Source: Roseovarius sp. S88 (GTDB lineage: Bacteria > Pseudomonadota > Alphaproteobacteria > Rhodobacterales > Rhodobacteraceae). Taken from it: a DNA stretch of 64,000 nucleotides. The notes under the pieces were generated by a model, which saw only the letters and a list, made by a program, of their open reading frames with translations, was not told where the DNA came from and ran no database searches. This document shows, in pieces, positions 26,091 through 33,855 of the stretch; positions within the stretch are counted from its first letter, which is position 1; every line of letters starts with the position of its first letter. The position numbers and the translations under genes are program-made. Location of the stretch: positions 2,087,501 to 2,151,500 of the forward strand of contig NZ_CP146069.1 of assembly GCF_037023735.1 (NCBI RefSeq). Direction: 5' to 3'.

Positions 26091-26174
26091 TGAAAACACA
26101 TGTGCGGATGTCTTGGTACAAGACGGAAAGATGACGAGTTGCAATACCTCGGCTGGCTGCTCCACCAGCAAGCT

Positions 26175-26333
26175 TCACATTCCAATAATTCCAAACGCAT
26201 AAATTCCGGATGTCAGAAAAACAATTCCAGAGACATAGTCAGTCATTTTGCGCGGTTGTTTTTTGGGGGTCATGGTCCAGTCAGACCATTTGTTGTGATT
26301 TTCTTCTTGGTCGACAGCGTCCCAGTAGTTCAT
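26175..26333 (-). CDS. Possible 52-residue single-span membrane protein
   Basis: A short reading frame starting MNYWDAVDQEENHNKWSDW, followed by a basic stretch (TPKKQPRKM) and one hydrophobic segment (YVSGIVFLTSGIYAFGIIGM) at the C-terminus, so it is a tail-anchored layout. A GAGAGG ribosome-binding site lies seven bases before the ATG at 26333. It is the only feature I can support in the 505-base gap 26054-26558 between xthA and the monooxygenase gene, apart from the tandem 8-mer. No family is recognised and coding status is uncertain. Confidence 0.4.
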   Translation of the reverse strand: MNYWDAVDQEENHNKWSDWTMTPKKQPRKMTDYVSGIVFLTSGIYAFGIIGM

Positions 26334-26558
26334 AGCAGCCTCTCTCGGTGCCCCCACCAAGGCTCACTAAACAACTCAGAAATATGTCAAAAATGAGGCA
26401 AGTGAGGCAGAAATTAGGTCTATGCCCCAAGCATTTACATGCATTCTTCGCGCTCAGGCATCAATCACCTCCCGAGTCTCACATTGTCCACAATCTTGAA
26501 TAAATACAGAGGTCAACTCTCACACATTTATCCGACTTACTGGCGACGAAGATAATTC

Positions 26559-27719
26559 TCACTGCGTCACATCGTGACCATAGATCCAGTCAAACTGGCC
26601 AATCATACGGCCCGGGGCGACAAGACCACCAAGTTTCAGCCCTGCATGCGCCATGCCCCGCAACGGTCGAAACGACAAATGATACTTCCAAGCATTCTTG
26701 CTGGCAGCCATAACGATGCGCGCAGTGCGGTCTTTGCGTAGCTCCTGATATCGAGCCAGTGCTGACGATATATCGGAAGCCGCGCTCAGGCATTTACCAA
26801 GTGTCCAGGCGTCCTCCAGTGCCATGTTCGCCCCTTGCGCTAAAAATGGCAGCGTTGGATGAGCCGCGTCGCCCAGCAAGGCCACATTCCCCGCCTGCCA
26901 GCTTGGCGCAACGGGATGCCGGAACAACCCCCAAAGGTTGACCTGCTCCACACGACTCAAAAGCGCCTGAACATCCGGCCCAAAATCCGCAAAGACAGCC
27001 CGCATTGCATCAGGATCATCCTGCTGGCTCCAGCTCTCAGCCACCCACTGTGTGCGTTCTTCCACAGCCACAATATTGCGCAGCCTGCTCTGCCGGAGCG
27101 GATAAGTTACGATGTGGCGGCGCGGCCCCATATAGAGATCAACCATTTGCGAGGCCTCGATTTCCGGGACGACCGCGCGCCAGGCCACTTGCTGCGTGAA
27201 AAACGGTGCAACCGTGCCATTGAGCGCCGCGCGGGCGACTGAGTGCAACCCATCGGCACCGACGACCAAATCGGCACTATGGGTGTTTCCGTCATGATCC
27301 GTGACCTTGGGCGTTGTATCGGGCGTGACATTCATCACCTGAAACCCGGTGCTGACCTCCACACCGCTTTGCACAGCGGCACCAAGCAAGAGATTCAGCA
27401 GATCCGCGCGATGCACGAAATAGTAGTCACTATGCCCGGAAAGTCCGAGGTCGAGTGTCGTTACAAGCCTGCCGGAGTAGTCTCGCAATCGAATATGGGT
27501 GCCTTGCGGGCTGGTCGCGCGCAAACGTTCTCCAAGCTCCAGCGCCTTGAGAACGACAAATCCGTTTGGACTGACCTGAATACCAGCGCCCACTTCGGTG
27601 ATCTCAGGTGCCTGCTCCAATACACGCACAGAGGCCCCCTGCCGACGCAGCACCAGGGCCGCAGCCATTCCACCAATGCCGGCACCGATCACGACAACGT
27701 TGAGACCTGTTAAATCCAT
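26559..27719 (-). CDS. FAD-dependent aromatic-ring monooxygenase (salicylate hydroxylase-like)
   Basis: A 386-residue group A flavoprotein monooxygenase. The FAD Rossmann motif VVVIGAGIGGMAAALVLRR with VRVLEQAP follows the start, the DG-type motif is in DLVVGADGLHSVARAAL, and the second FAD motif is LLGDAAHPTLPFLAQGANMALEDA. Members hydroxylate salicylate, hydroxybenzoates or related rings with NAD(P)H and oxygen; the actual substrate is not readable. The ATG at 27719 (MDLTGLNVVVIG) is preferred over the one at 27737, which falls inside the dksA terminator. No aromatic degradation genes are adjacent, so it seems to be a single-gene unit. Confidence 0.82.
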   Translation of the reverse strand: MDLTGLNVVVIGAGIGGMAAALVLRRQGASVRVLEQAPEITEVGAGIQVSPNGFVVLKALELGERLRATSPQGTHIRLRDYSGRLVTTLDLGLSGHSDYYFVHRADLLNLLLGAAVQSGVEVSTGFQVMNVTPDTTPKVTDHDGNTHSADLVVGADGLHSVARAALNGTVAPFFTQQVAWRAVVPEIEASQMVDLYMGPRRHIVTYPLRQSRLRNIVAVEERTQWVAESWSQQDDPDAMRAVFADFGPDVQALLSRVEQVNLWGLFRHPVAPSWQAGNVALLGDAAHPTLPFLAQGANMALEDAWTLGKCLSAASDISSALARYQELRKDRTARIVMAASKNAWKYHLSFRPLRGMAHAGLKLGGLVAPGRMIGQFDWIYGHDVTQ

Positions 27720-27735
27720 ATGCCCTTTTGAAAGC

Positions 27736-27762
27736 AAAAACGCCGGAGCAAAAGCCCCGGCG
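27736..27762 (-). terminator. Rho-independent terminator after dksA
   Basis: Read on the minus strand, CGCCGG and CCGGCG (plus 27757-27762 and 27741-27746) form a stem around a ten-base loop, followed by five T (complement of 27736-27740). It lies 30 bases after the dksA stop and just upstream of the monooxygenase start. Confidence 0.85.
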
Positions 27763-27791
27763 CCTGAATTTCTGTTTGTCCTGGCACGAAA

Positions 27792-28214
27792 TCAGTCGTC
27801 GCGATGCACTTTTTCACGGCGCTCGTGGCGCTCTTGAGCCTCAAGGCTCATGGTTGCAATCGGACGCGCGTTCAATCGCTTAAGGCTGATCGGCTCGCCG
27901 GTCACTTCGCAATACCCGTATTCGCCCTCGTCGATACGGCGCAGAGCGGCGTCGATCTTGGCCACCAGCTTGCGCTGACGATCCCGCGTGCGCAATTCCA
28001 GCGCGCGATCTGTCTCTTCGCTGGCCCGGTCCGCAACATCAGGGATCGCGCGGGTGCCGTCTTGCAGCCCCTCGATCGTGTCGCGACTGCCTTCCAGCAA
28101 TTCGTTTCTCCAGTTAATCAGCTTGCGCCGAAAATACTCCAGCTGACGGTCGTTCATAAACGGTTCGTCTTCGGCCGGGGTATAGTCTTCTGCAAGAAAG
28201 ACTTCAGCTTTCAT
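27792..28214 (-). CDS. dksA: RNA polymerase-binding regulator DksA, zinc-site-less form
   Basis: A 140-residue DksA that enters the RNA polymerase secondary channel and works with ppGpp on rRNA and other promoters. The coiled-coil part (FRRKLINWRNELLEGSRDTI to RLVAKIDAALRRIDEGEYG) is complete and holds the DxxDxA-type tip as DVADRASEE. The zinc finger is changed: where the four-cysteine form has CxxC and CxxC, this one has CEVT and SLEA, keeping one cysteine. Such forms are known from Rhodobacter species and are active. The ATG at 28214 follows a GGAG site; an upstream in-frame start at 28328 is unlikely. Terminator follows at 27736. Confidence 0.93.
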   Translation of the reverse strand: MKAEVFLAEDYTPAEDEPFMNDRQLEYFRRKLINWRNELLEGSRDTIEGLQDGTRAIPDVADRASEETDRALELRTRDRQRKLVAKIDAALRRIDEGEYGYCEVTGEPISLKRLNARPIATMSLEAQERHERREKVHRDD

Positions 28215-28405
28215 GTCAGCTCCCTCATCAAGGCCAAGGTCATGCATTTCAGTCTCCCGAGACCGCGGCTCCCACGCGCACCGGATATACCTGCCGCAAG
28301 GGAATGTCACTACACAATCAACCTGCATTGATGTGTAATCATTGAAATAATAGGGTGCGCGCGAATTTACAGCAGTTTGTCATCACAAAAAGGCCAAGAC
28401 ACGAC

Positions 28406-29248
28406 ATGAAGTTCACAGGAACAGATGCCTATATCGCCACCGACGACCTCACAGTGGCGGTCAATGCGGCGGTGACCCTTGAACGCCCTCTGCTTGTTAA
28501 GGGCGAGCCGGGAACGGGTAAAACTGAGCTCGCGCGGCAGGTGGCCGAGGCCCTTGGGCTCTCTATGCTGGAGTGGAATATCAAATCCACCACCAAGGCG
28601 CAGCAAGGGCTTTACGAATACGATGCCGTGTCCCGTCTGCGCGACAGCCAACTGGGTGAAGAGCGCGTGCATGACGTGAAGAACTACATCAAAAAGGGCA
28701 AGCTCTGGCAGGCTTTTGAGGCGGACGAAAAGATTGTTTTGCTGATTGATGAAATCGACAAGGCCGATATCGAGTTTCCCAATGACCTTTTGCAGGAACT
28801 CGACCGGATGGAATTTCACGTCTACGAGACAGGCGAGACCATTCAGGCACGCCAACGTCCGATTGTGATCATCACCTCAAACAATGAAAAAGAACTGCCA
28901 GATGCCTTTCTGCGCAGGTGTTTCTTTCACTACATCCGGTTTCCTGACCCTGAAACGATGAAGCAAATCGTCGAGGTGCATCACCCAGGCATCAAGGACA
29001 AGCTTCTGACCGAGGCGCTGACACAGTTCTACGAGATTCGCGAACAATCCGGATTGAAGAAAAAGCCGTCCACGTCAGAGGTTCTGGATTGGCTGAAGCT
29101 CATTCTGGCCGAAGATCTGACAGCAGAAGACCTCAAACGCGATGGCGCGGATGCGTTGCCGAAACTACATGGCGCATTGCTAAAAAATGAGCAGGATGTG
29201 CATCTGTTTGAGCGGTTGGCCTTTATGGCGCGGCGTCAACAGCGCTGA
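28406..29248 (+). CDS. MoxR-family AAA+ ATPase
   Basis: A 280-residue MoxR-type ATPase, a class that with VWA-domain partners helps mature or insert cofactors into enzyme complexes. Walker A is KGEPGTGKTELAR (near residue 36), Walker B is KIVLLIDEIDKAD, and the sensor and arginine finger region is IVIITSNNEKELPDAFLRRC. The C-terminal lid contains KKPSTSEVLDWLKLIL. The ATG at 28406 gives MKFTGTDAYIATDDL, the usual N-terminus; the upstream in-frame start at 28355 lacks support. Its likely VWA partner is three genes downstream at 31151. Confidence 0.92.
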   Translation: MKFTGTDAYIATDDLTVAVNAAVTLERPLLVKGEPGTGKTELARQVAEALGLSMLEWNIKSTTKAQQGLYEYDAVSRLRDSQLGEERVHDVKNYIKKGKLWQAFEADEKIVLLIDEIDKADIEFPNDLLQELDRMEFHVYETGETIQARQRPIVIITSNNEKELPDAFLRRCFFHYIRFPDPETMKQIVEVHHPGIKDKLLTEALTQFYEIREQSGLKKKPSTSEVLDWLKLILAEDLTAEDLKRDGADALPKLHGALLKNEQDVHLFERLAFMARRQQR

Positions 29249-29271
29249 GCAAACGGCTGAAAAATAAGGAA

Positions 29272-29283
29272 CTGTCTAGACAG
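29272..29283. promoter_or_regulatory. Perfect 12-base palindrome downstream of moxR
   Basis: CTGTCTAGACAG is fully self-complementary and lies about 100 bases upstream of the small reading frame at 29383. Its form resembles operators of TetR-type repressors, but no such regulator is adjacent. It could control the lipoprotein-VWA gene group that follows. Confidence 0.35.
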
Positions 29284-29382
29284 AACCGGTCCTGTCGCTA
29301 ACATAACCCTGTTCTGCGGCACAGCTGCTCTCGGCTGCGGACATGATATGAGACCTGACGACGGCCCAAGCCGGGAGAAGAT

Positions 29383-29595
29383 ATGACGTGTTTGACGATG
29401 TGCGCCAGCGCCACATTTGGCGGTGTGATGTCCGAACTGAACCACATTTATACCTTCATTGCTCCCAAGAACGGGCCGAAACAATCTGCAGTCTGGTCGG
29501 ATATTGTTGGCGGTACGGTGCCTAATACCGTGCTGACCGATTCTCTGGGATTCGGGCGTTTTGGAGCTTGGATCGCTCGTGATCAAAAGCAGTGA
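29383..29595 (+). CDS. Possible 70-residue protein of unknown function
   Basis: A short reading frame with a good GGGAGAAG ribosome-binding site before the ATG and GC-rich third positions like its neighbours. It starts MTCLTMCASATFGG and ends GRFGAWIARDQKQ, with no membrane segment or known motif. Its stop lies seven bases before the start of the DUF2927-like lipoprotein gene, which would suit co-translation. It fills most of the gap 29249-29602. I do not recognise a family, and it could also be a leader reading frame. Confidence 0.35.
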   Translation: MTCLTMCASATFGGVMSELNHIYTFIAPKNGPKQSAVWSDIVGGTVPNTVLTDSLGFGRFGAWIARDQKQ

Positions 29596-29602
29596 GGGTG
29601 TG

Positions 29603-30973
29603 ATGCGCCGTTTTATTTTGCCACTTTGTCTTGCCTTGGGCGCGTGTGCCGGAGCGCCGGTTCAAGAAACACCCTCCCGTGCGGCCACACCGGAAACGTC
29701 GTCCCTGCCCGCGATGAAGACGTTTGCCGTGGCGCGCCCAACCGCGCCGCAAAGGTCGAACCGGGACATCGCCCGCGATTTTCTAGATTTGGCATTTCAG
29801 TTGGAGTCGGGACGCCAACTTGAGGTGCTGTCACGATTTGAGGGGCCAATCTCGATCCGCGTGACCGGAAACCCTCCCCCTACACTGATTCCGGATCTCA
29901 ATCGTCTCGTAAAGCGCCTGCGCAATGAGGCTGGTATCGACATTGCCCGTGTGCGCTCGGAAAGTTCAAACATCACCATTGAGGCCGTCTCACGTGCCGA
30001 AATTCGGCGGCATCTGCCAAAAGCGGCCTGTTTTGTGGTGCCCAATATCGACCGTTTGTCGCAATACCGCGCCGCGCGCAACAGCCGAGCAACCAATTGG
30101 AGCCTGTTGCGCACACGTGAAAAGCTGGCGATCTTCCTGCCCAATGATGCCTCCCCCCAGGAGGTGCGTGATTGCCTGCACGAAGAGCTGGCCCAAGCCC
30201 TTGGACCGCTGAATGATCTTTACCGCCTGCCCGACAGTGTCTTTAATGACGACAATGTGCACACGGTTCTGACCGGGTTTGACATGCTGATCCTGCGCGC
30301 GTTTTACGACGCCGACCTGCAGTCAGGTATGACCCGGGCACAGGTGGCGGCAAAGCTTCCAGGCATCCTGGCACGTCTCAACCCGCGCGGTGAACGGCTG
30401 GCATCAAACCCTGCCCCGTCTACACCACGGGTCTGGATCAACGCTATTCAAACCGCTCTCGGACCCGGTGCGCGCCATGCGCAACGCCTTGGCGCTGCCA
30501 CCACGGCCCTGCGGACCGCCCAATCAGAAGGCTGGACGGACCATCGTCGTGCCTTTTCGCACTATGCCATGGGGCGATTGACGCAAACCACCGACCCGGA
30601 CACGGCATTGCAGCACTTCCGGCTGGCCGATCAATTCTACCGCCGCACGCCCGGGGCCGATCTGCACCGTGCCTATACCGCGTCTCAACTGGCTGCGCAT
30701 GCGATCAATCAGGGCAATGGACCAAGGGCGCTGGCCATTCTGGGACCGAATCTCGGCATTGCCGAGCGGTTTGAAAATGCCGCTCTGCTCTCAACCCTCA
30801 TGCTCTTACGCGGCGAAGCGCTTGATCTGGTGGGGCGCAAGGGTGAGGCCGACCGTATCCGGGTGGACAGCATTGGCTGGGCACGTTACGGGTTTGGCGC
30901 GGATTGGGCGGTGCGCGCAAAACTGCGCGAAATCTCTGCGCTCAACCCGGCAAGAGGACGCAGCGGCGGGTAA
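29603..30973 (+). CDS. DUF2927-type lipoprotein
   Basis: A 456-residue protein with a lipoprotein signal peptide (MRRFILPLCLALGACAG; lipidated cysteine in LGAC). The central region (RDFLDLAFQLESGRQLEVLSRF, RLRNEAGIDIARV, then DCLHEELAQALGPLNDLY with a possible metal-binding HE and SVFNDDNVH) is the uncharacterised DUF2927 domain as I remember it. The HEELAQ segment is similar in form to gluzincin protease helices (HExxx), but the second HExxH histidine is missing. The C-terminal third has helical, TPR-like repeats (HYAMGRLTQ, ALQHFRLADQFYR). It lies between moxR and the VWA gene. Confidence 0.75.
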   Translation: MRRFILPLCLALGACAGAPVQETPSRAATPETSSLPAMKTFAVARPTAPQRSNRDIARDFLDLAFQLESGRQLEVLSRFEGPISIRVTGNPPPTLIPDLNRLVKRLRNEAGIDIARVRSESSNITIEAVSRAEIRRHLPKAACFVVPNIDRLSQYRAARNSRATNWSLLRTREKLAIFLPNDASPQEVRDCLHEELAQALGPLNDLYRLPDSVFNDDNVHTVLTGFDMLILRAFYDADLQSGMTRAQVAAKLPGILARLNPRGERLASNPAPSTPRVWINAIQTALGPGARHAQRLGAATTALRTAQSEGWTDHRRAFSHYAMGRLTQTTDPDTALQHFRLADQFYRRTPGADLHRAYTASQLAAHAINQGNGPRALAILGPNLGIAERFENAALLSTLMLLRGEALDLVGRKGEADRIRVDSIGWARYGFGADWAVRAKLREISALNPARGRSGG

Positions 30974-30976
30974 AAT

Positions 30977-31144
30977 ATGATCGTCATTCTGGGGGCAGTT
31001 CTGGGCGCGGCGTTGGGCGCTTTTGTGGCCTATCGGCGCAAGGGCAAACTGGCCGACATTCTGCAATACGCCTTTGTCTATTGTCTGATCTTCACCCTCG
31101 CGGGCCTTTTTGCGACTTTGATCATTCACCGCATGTCCGTATAA
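30977..31144 (+). CDS. Small two-span membrane protein
   Basis: A 55-residue frame directly after the lipoprotein gene (3 bases from its stop) and 6 bases before the VWA gene. It starts MIVILGAVLGAALGAFVAYRR, continues with a basic loop (KGKLADILQ) and a second hydrophobic segment (YCLIFTLAGLFATLIIH), giving two membrane helices. Tight spacing on both sides and helical-hairpin composition support coding. It is probably a membrane anchor or partner of the MoxR-VWA system; the function is not known. Confidence 0.7.
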   Translation: MIVILGAVLGAALGAFVAYRRKGKLADILQYAFVYCLIFTLAGLFATLIIHRMSV

Positions 31145-31150
31145 AGGCTC

Positions 31151-32335
31151 ATGTTTCTTCCCTTCTTCGACAATCTGCGCAACGCGGGACTTCCGGTATC
31201 CTTGCGCGAATACCTGACCTTTCTGGAGGCGATGGGCGAAGGACTTGTGACCTACGATATCGAAGGGTTCTACTACCTCGCTCGCACCGCCATGGTCAAA
31301 GACGAGCGGATGATTGATCGCTTCGACCGCGCCTTTGCCGCCAGTTTTGAAGGGCTGGAGGCGATCAGCGCGGCGGATGTGATGAATGCCGTGGAAATCC
31401 CTGCAGAGTGGCTGGAAAAACTCGCTGAAAAGCACCTTACGCCCGAAGAGCGGGCCGAGATCGAAGCCCTTGGCGGATTCGACAAGCTGATGGAGACTCT
31501 CAAGGAACGGCTGAAGGAACAGCAAGGCCGCCATCAGGGGGGCAATAAATGGATTGGCACGGCCGGCACGTCGCCCTTTGGCGCTTATGGCTATAATCCT
31601 GAAGGTGTGCGCATTGGCCAGAAAGAAAGCCGTCATCAGCGTGCGGTGAAGATCTGGGACAAACGTGAGTTTCGCAATTTTGACGATACGGTTGAGCTTG
31701 GGACGCGCAACATCAAAGTGGCGCTCAAGCGCCTGCGCCGCTGGGCTCGGGATGGCGCCGAGGATGAGCTAGACCTTGATGGCACGATCCGGGCCACGGC
31801 AGAGCATGGGTATCTCGACGTCAAAACCCGGCCCGAGCGGCGCAACGCGGTCAAGGTCATCCTGTTTCTCGATGTGGGCGGCTCAATGGATCCGCATATC
31901 AAACTGGTGGAAGAACTTTTTTCCGCCGCGCGCGCCGAATTCAAGCATCTGGAATATTATTATTTCCACAACTGCCTCTATGAGGGCGTCTGGCGCGAAA
32001 ACCGCCGTCGCTGGGACGCGCAGACACCGACCGATGAGGTGCTGCGGACTTACGGGTCTGACTATAAATGCATCTTTGTGGGGGACGCCTCGATGTCCCC
32101 TTATGAGATTGCCTATCCGGGCGGCGCCAATGAGCATTGGAATGCCGAAGCCGGACAGGTCTGGCTGGAGCGCGCCCGGCAGCAATGGCCCGATCATCTG
32201 TGGATCAATCCTGTCCCTGAAGCTTACTGGGGATATACGCACTCCATCGGCATGATCCGTGAGATTTTTGAAGACCGCATGGTGCCGATGACATTGCAAG
32301 GGATCGAGCGTGGCATGAAAGAGCTGGGGCGGTAA
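31151..32335 (+). CDS. VWA-domain protein, CoxE-like
   Basis: A 394-residue protein with an N-terminal helical part (FFDNLRNAGLPVSLREYLTFLEAM) and a C-terminal von Willebrand A domain. The metal-ion motif reads FLDVGGSMDPH (near 240), where serine of the usual DxSxS is glycine; this DVGGS version is seen across the family. The partner is the MoxR ATPase at 28406. Such pairs activate or remodel metal enzymes (CoxE with CoxD in CO dehydrogenase). No target oxidoreductase is in the window, so what it acts on is unknown. Confidence 0.88.
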   Translation: MFLPFFDNLRNAGLPVSLREYLTFLEAMGEGLVTYDIEGFYYLARTAMVKDERMIDRFDRAFAASFEGLEAISAADVMNAVEIPAEWLEKLAEKHLTPEERAEIEALGGFDKLMETLKERLKEQQGRHQGGNKWIGTAGTSPFGAYGYNPEGVRIGQKESRHQRAVKIWDKREFRNFDDTVELGTRNIKVALKRLRRWARDGAEDELDLDGTIRATAEHGYLDVKTRPERRNAVKVILFLDVGGSMDPHIKLVEELFSAARAEFKHLEYYYFHNCLYEGVWRENRRRWDAQTPTDEVLRTYGSDYKCIFVGDASMSPYEIAYPGGANEHWNAEAGQVWLERARQQWPDHLWINPVPEAYWGYTHSIGMIREIFEDRMVPMTLQGIERGMKELGR

Positions 32336-32438
32336 ATCAGTTGAGTGGCTGCGCCACGCAGGTTTTGGTTTTGGGGTATTTTCGCCAAGAAAGAAGCAGG
32401 TGGTGGACAAAGCGATTGCCGCGTGACACTTCACCCTC

Positions 32439-33380
32439 ATGAGCACGCGCAAGATCATCATTGATACCGATCCAGGCCAGGACGATGCGGTGGCGATCCT
32501 TCTGGCTTTGGCCAGTCCGGAAGAGATTGAGCTTTTGGGGATCACCTGCGTGGCAGGAAATGTTCCACTCGATCTGACAACACGGAATGCGCGGATGGTC
32601 TGTGAATTGGCGGGCCGGGGCGATGTGAAAGTGTTTGCGGGCTGTGACCGGCCATTGGGCCGGGATCTTGTCACCGCCGAGCATGTGCATGGCAAGACCG
32701 GATTGGACGGCCCGACCCTGCCAGAGCCGCAGATGACGTTGCAGGATGGACATGCGGTGGAGTTCCTGATCGAGACCTTGCGTACGGAGCCCACCGGTAC
32801 GGTCACGCTTGTACCGATCGGTCCGCTGACCAATATTGCGACGGCATTCAAGACCGCGCCGGACGTCATTGAAAAGGTGCAAGAAATCGTCCTTATGGGT
32901 GGCGCCTATTTTGCCGTGGGCAATGTCACACCCGCCGCAGAGTTCAATATCTACGTGGACCCGCAAGCCGCCGAGGTGGTGTTCACCTCTGGTGTTGCTT
33001 TGACCGTAATGCCGCTGGATGTCACGCATCAGGTGCTTGTCACGCAAGAGCGCAACGCAGCCATCCGCGCACTTGGTACTCCTGTGGCCGAAGCCGTCGC
33101 GCAGATGACTGAGTTCTTTGAGCGCTATGATCGAGAGAAATACGGTTCCGAAGGTGCGCCTTTGCACGATCCCTGCACCATTGCCTATCTTATCCGGCCT
33201 GACCTTTTTGCCGGACGGCATGTGAACGTTGAAATTGAAACCACGTCTGAATTAACCCTCGGCATGACTGTTGCGGATTGGTGGGGTGTCACGGATCGTG
33301 CCCCCAATGCCCAGTTCATGGGGTCTGTAAATGCAGATGGGTTCTTTTCCCTCTTAACCGAAAGGTTGGCCCGGCTATGA
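32439..33380 (+). CDS. Nucleoside hydrolase (inosine-uridine type)
   Basis: A 313-residue enzyme that splits ribonucleosides into ribose and base for salvage. The calcium-binding N-terminal motif is IIIDTDPGQDDAVAILLAL, followed by GITCVAGNVPLD; VTLVPIGPLTNIATAF and VLMGGAYF with the AEFNIYVDPQAAEVVF block are typical. A late HDPCTIAYL segment supplies the last calcium ligand. The specific base preference cannot be told. Its 3' end overlaps the GNAT gene. Confidence 0.92.
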   Translation: MSTRKIIIDTDPGQDDAVAILLALASPEEIELLGITCVAGNVPLDLTTRNARMVCELAGRGDVKVFAGCDRPLGRDLVTAEHVHGKTGLDGPTLPEPQMTLQDGHAVEFLIETLRTEPTGTVTLVPIGPLTNIATAFKTAPDVIEKVQEIVLMGGAYFAVGNVTPAAEFNIYVDPQAAEVVFTSGVALTVMPLDVTHQVLVTQERNAAIRALGTPVAEAVAQMTEFFERYDREKYGSEGAPLHDPCTIAYLIRPDLFAGRHVNVEIETTSELTLGMTVADWWGVTDRAPNAQFMGSVNADGFFSLLTERLARL

Positions 33381-33823
33381 CACGTCTGACACTGGCAAAA
33401 ATGGAAGATCTGGACCGTGTTCTGCCTCTTGTGGCCGCGTTCCACGAAGAAGAAGGTGTGGAACAGGACGAGGCCACGCGGCGCGCGGCCCTCGTTCCGT
33501 TGCTAGAAGGCTCGCCGCATGGCTGCGTTTATCTGGCCGGACCAACGCGCGCGCCCATTGGCTATGTGATTGTCACCTTCGGCTGGTCCGTGGAATTCGG
33601 CGGCCTCGATGGATTTCTCGATGAGATTTACATCCGTCCCGGTGTGCGCGGACGTGGGATCGGGTCTGAAATTCTGATCTCCTTGCCCAAGACGCTGGCG
33701 GCGGCAGGCATGAAAGCCATTCATCTTGAGGTGAATAAGGACAACGCGCAGGCCCGCAGCGTGTATGAAAAGATGCATTTCTCGCCTAGAGAGAAGTACA
33801 TGCTGATGACGCGTAAACTCTAG
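33377..33823 (+). CDS. GNAT-family N-acetyltransferase
   Basis: A 148-residue acetyltransferase. The acetyl-CoA-binding motif is in YIRPGVRGRGIGSEIL (motif A: R/Q-x-x-G-x-G/A), followed by the AIHLEVNKDNAQARSVYEKMHF block typical of the C-terminal half. Its ATG overlaps the TGA of the nucleoside hydrolase gene (33377-33380). An in-frame start at 33278 inside that gene is rejected. Substrate is unknown; pairing with nucleoside hydrolase may be simple operon grouping. Confidence 0.85.
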   Translation: MTRLTLAKMEDLDRVLPLVAAFHEEEGVEQDEATRRAALVPLLEGSPHGCVYLAGPTRAPIGYVIVTFGWSVEFGGLDGFLDEIYIRPGVRGRGIGSEILISLPKTLAAAGMKAIHLEVNKDNAQARSVYEKMHFSPREKYMLMTRKL

Positions 33824-33855
33824 CTTTCATTTGAAAAACCCCTAGATTGCTGGCC

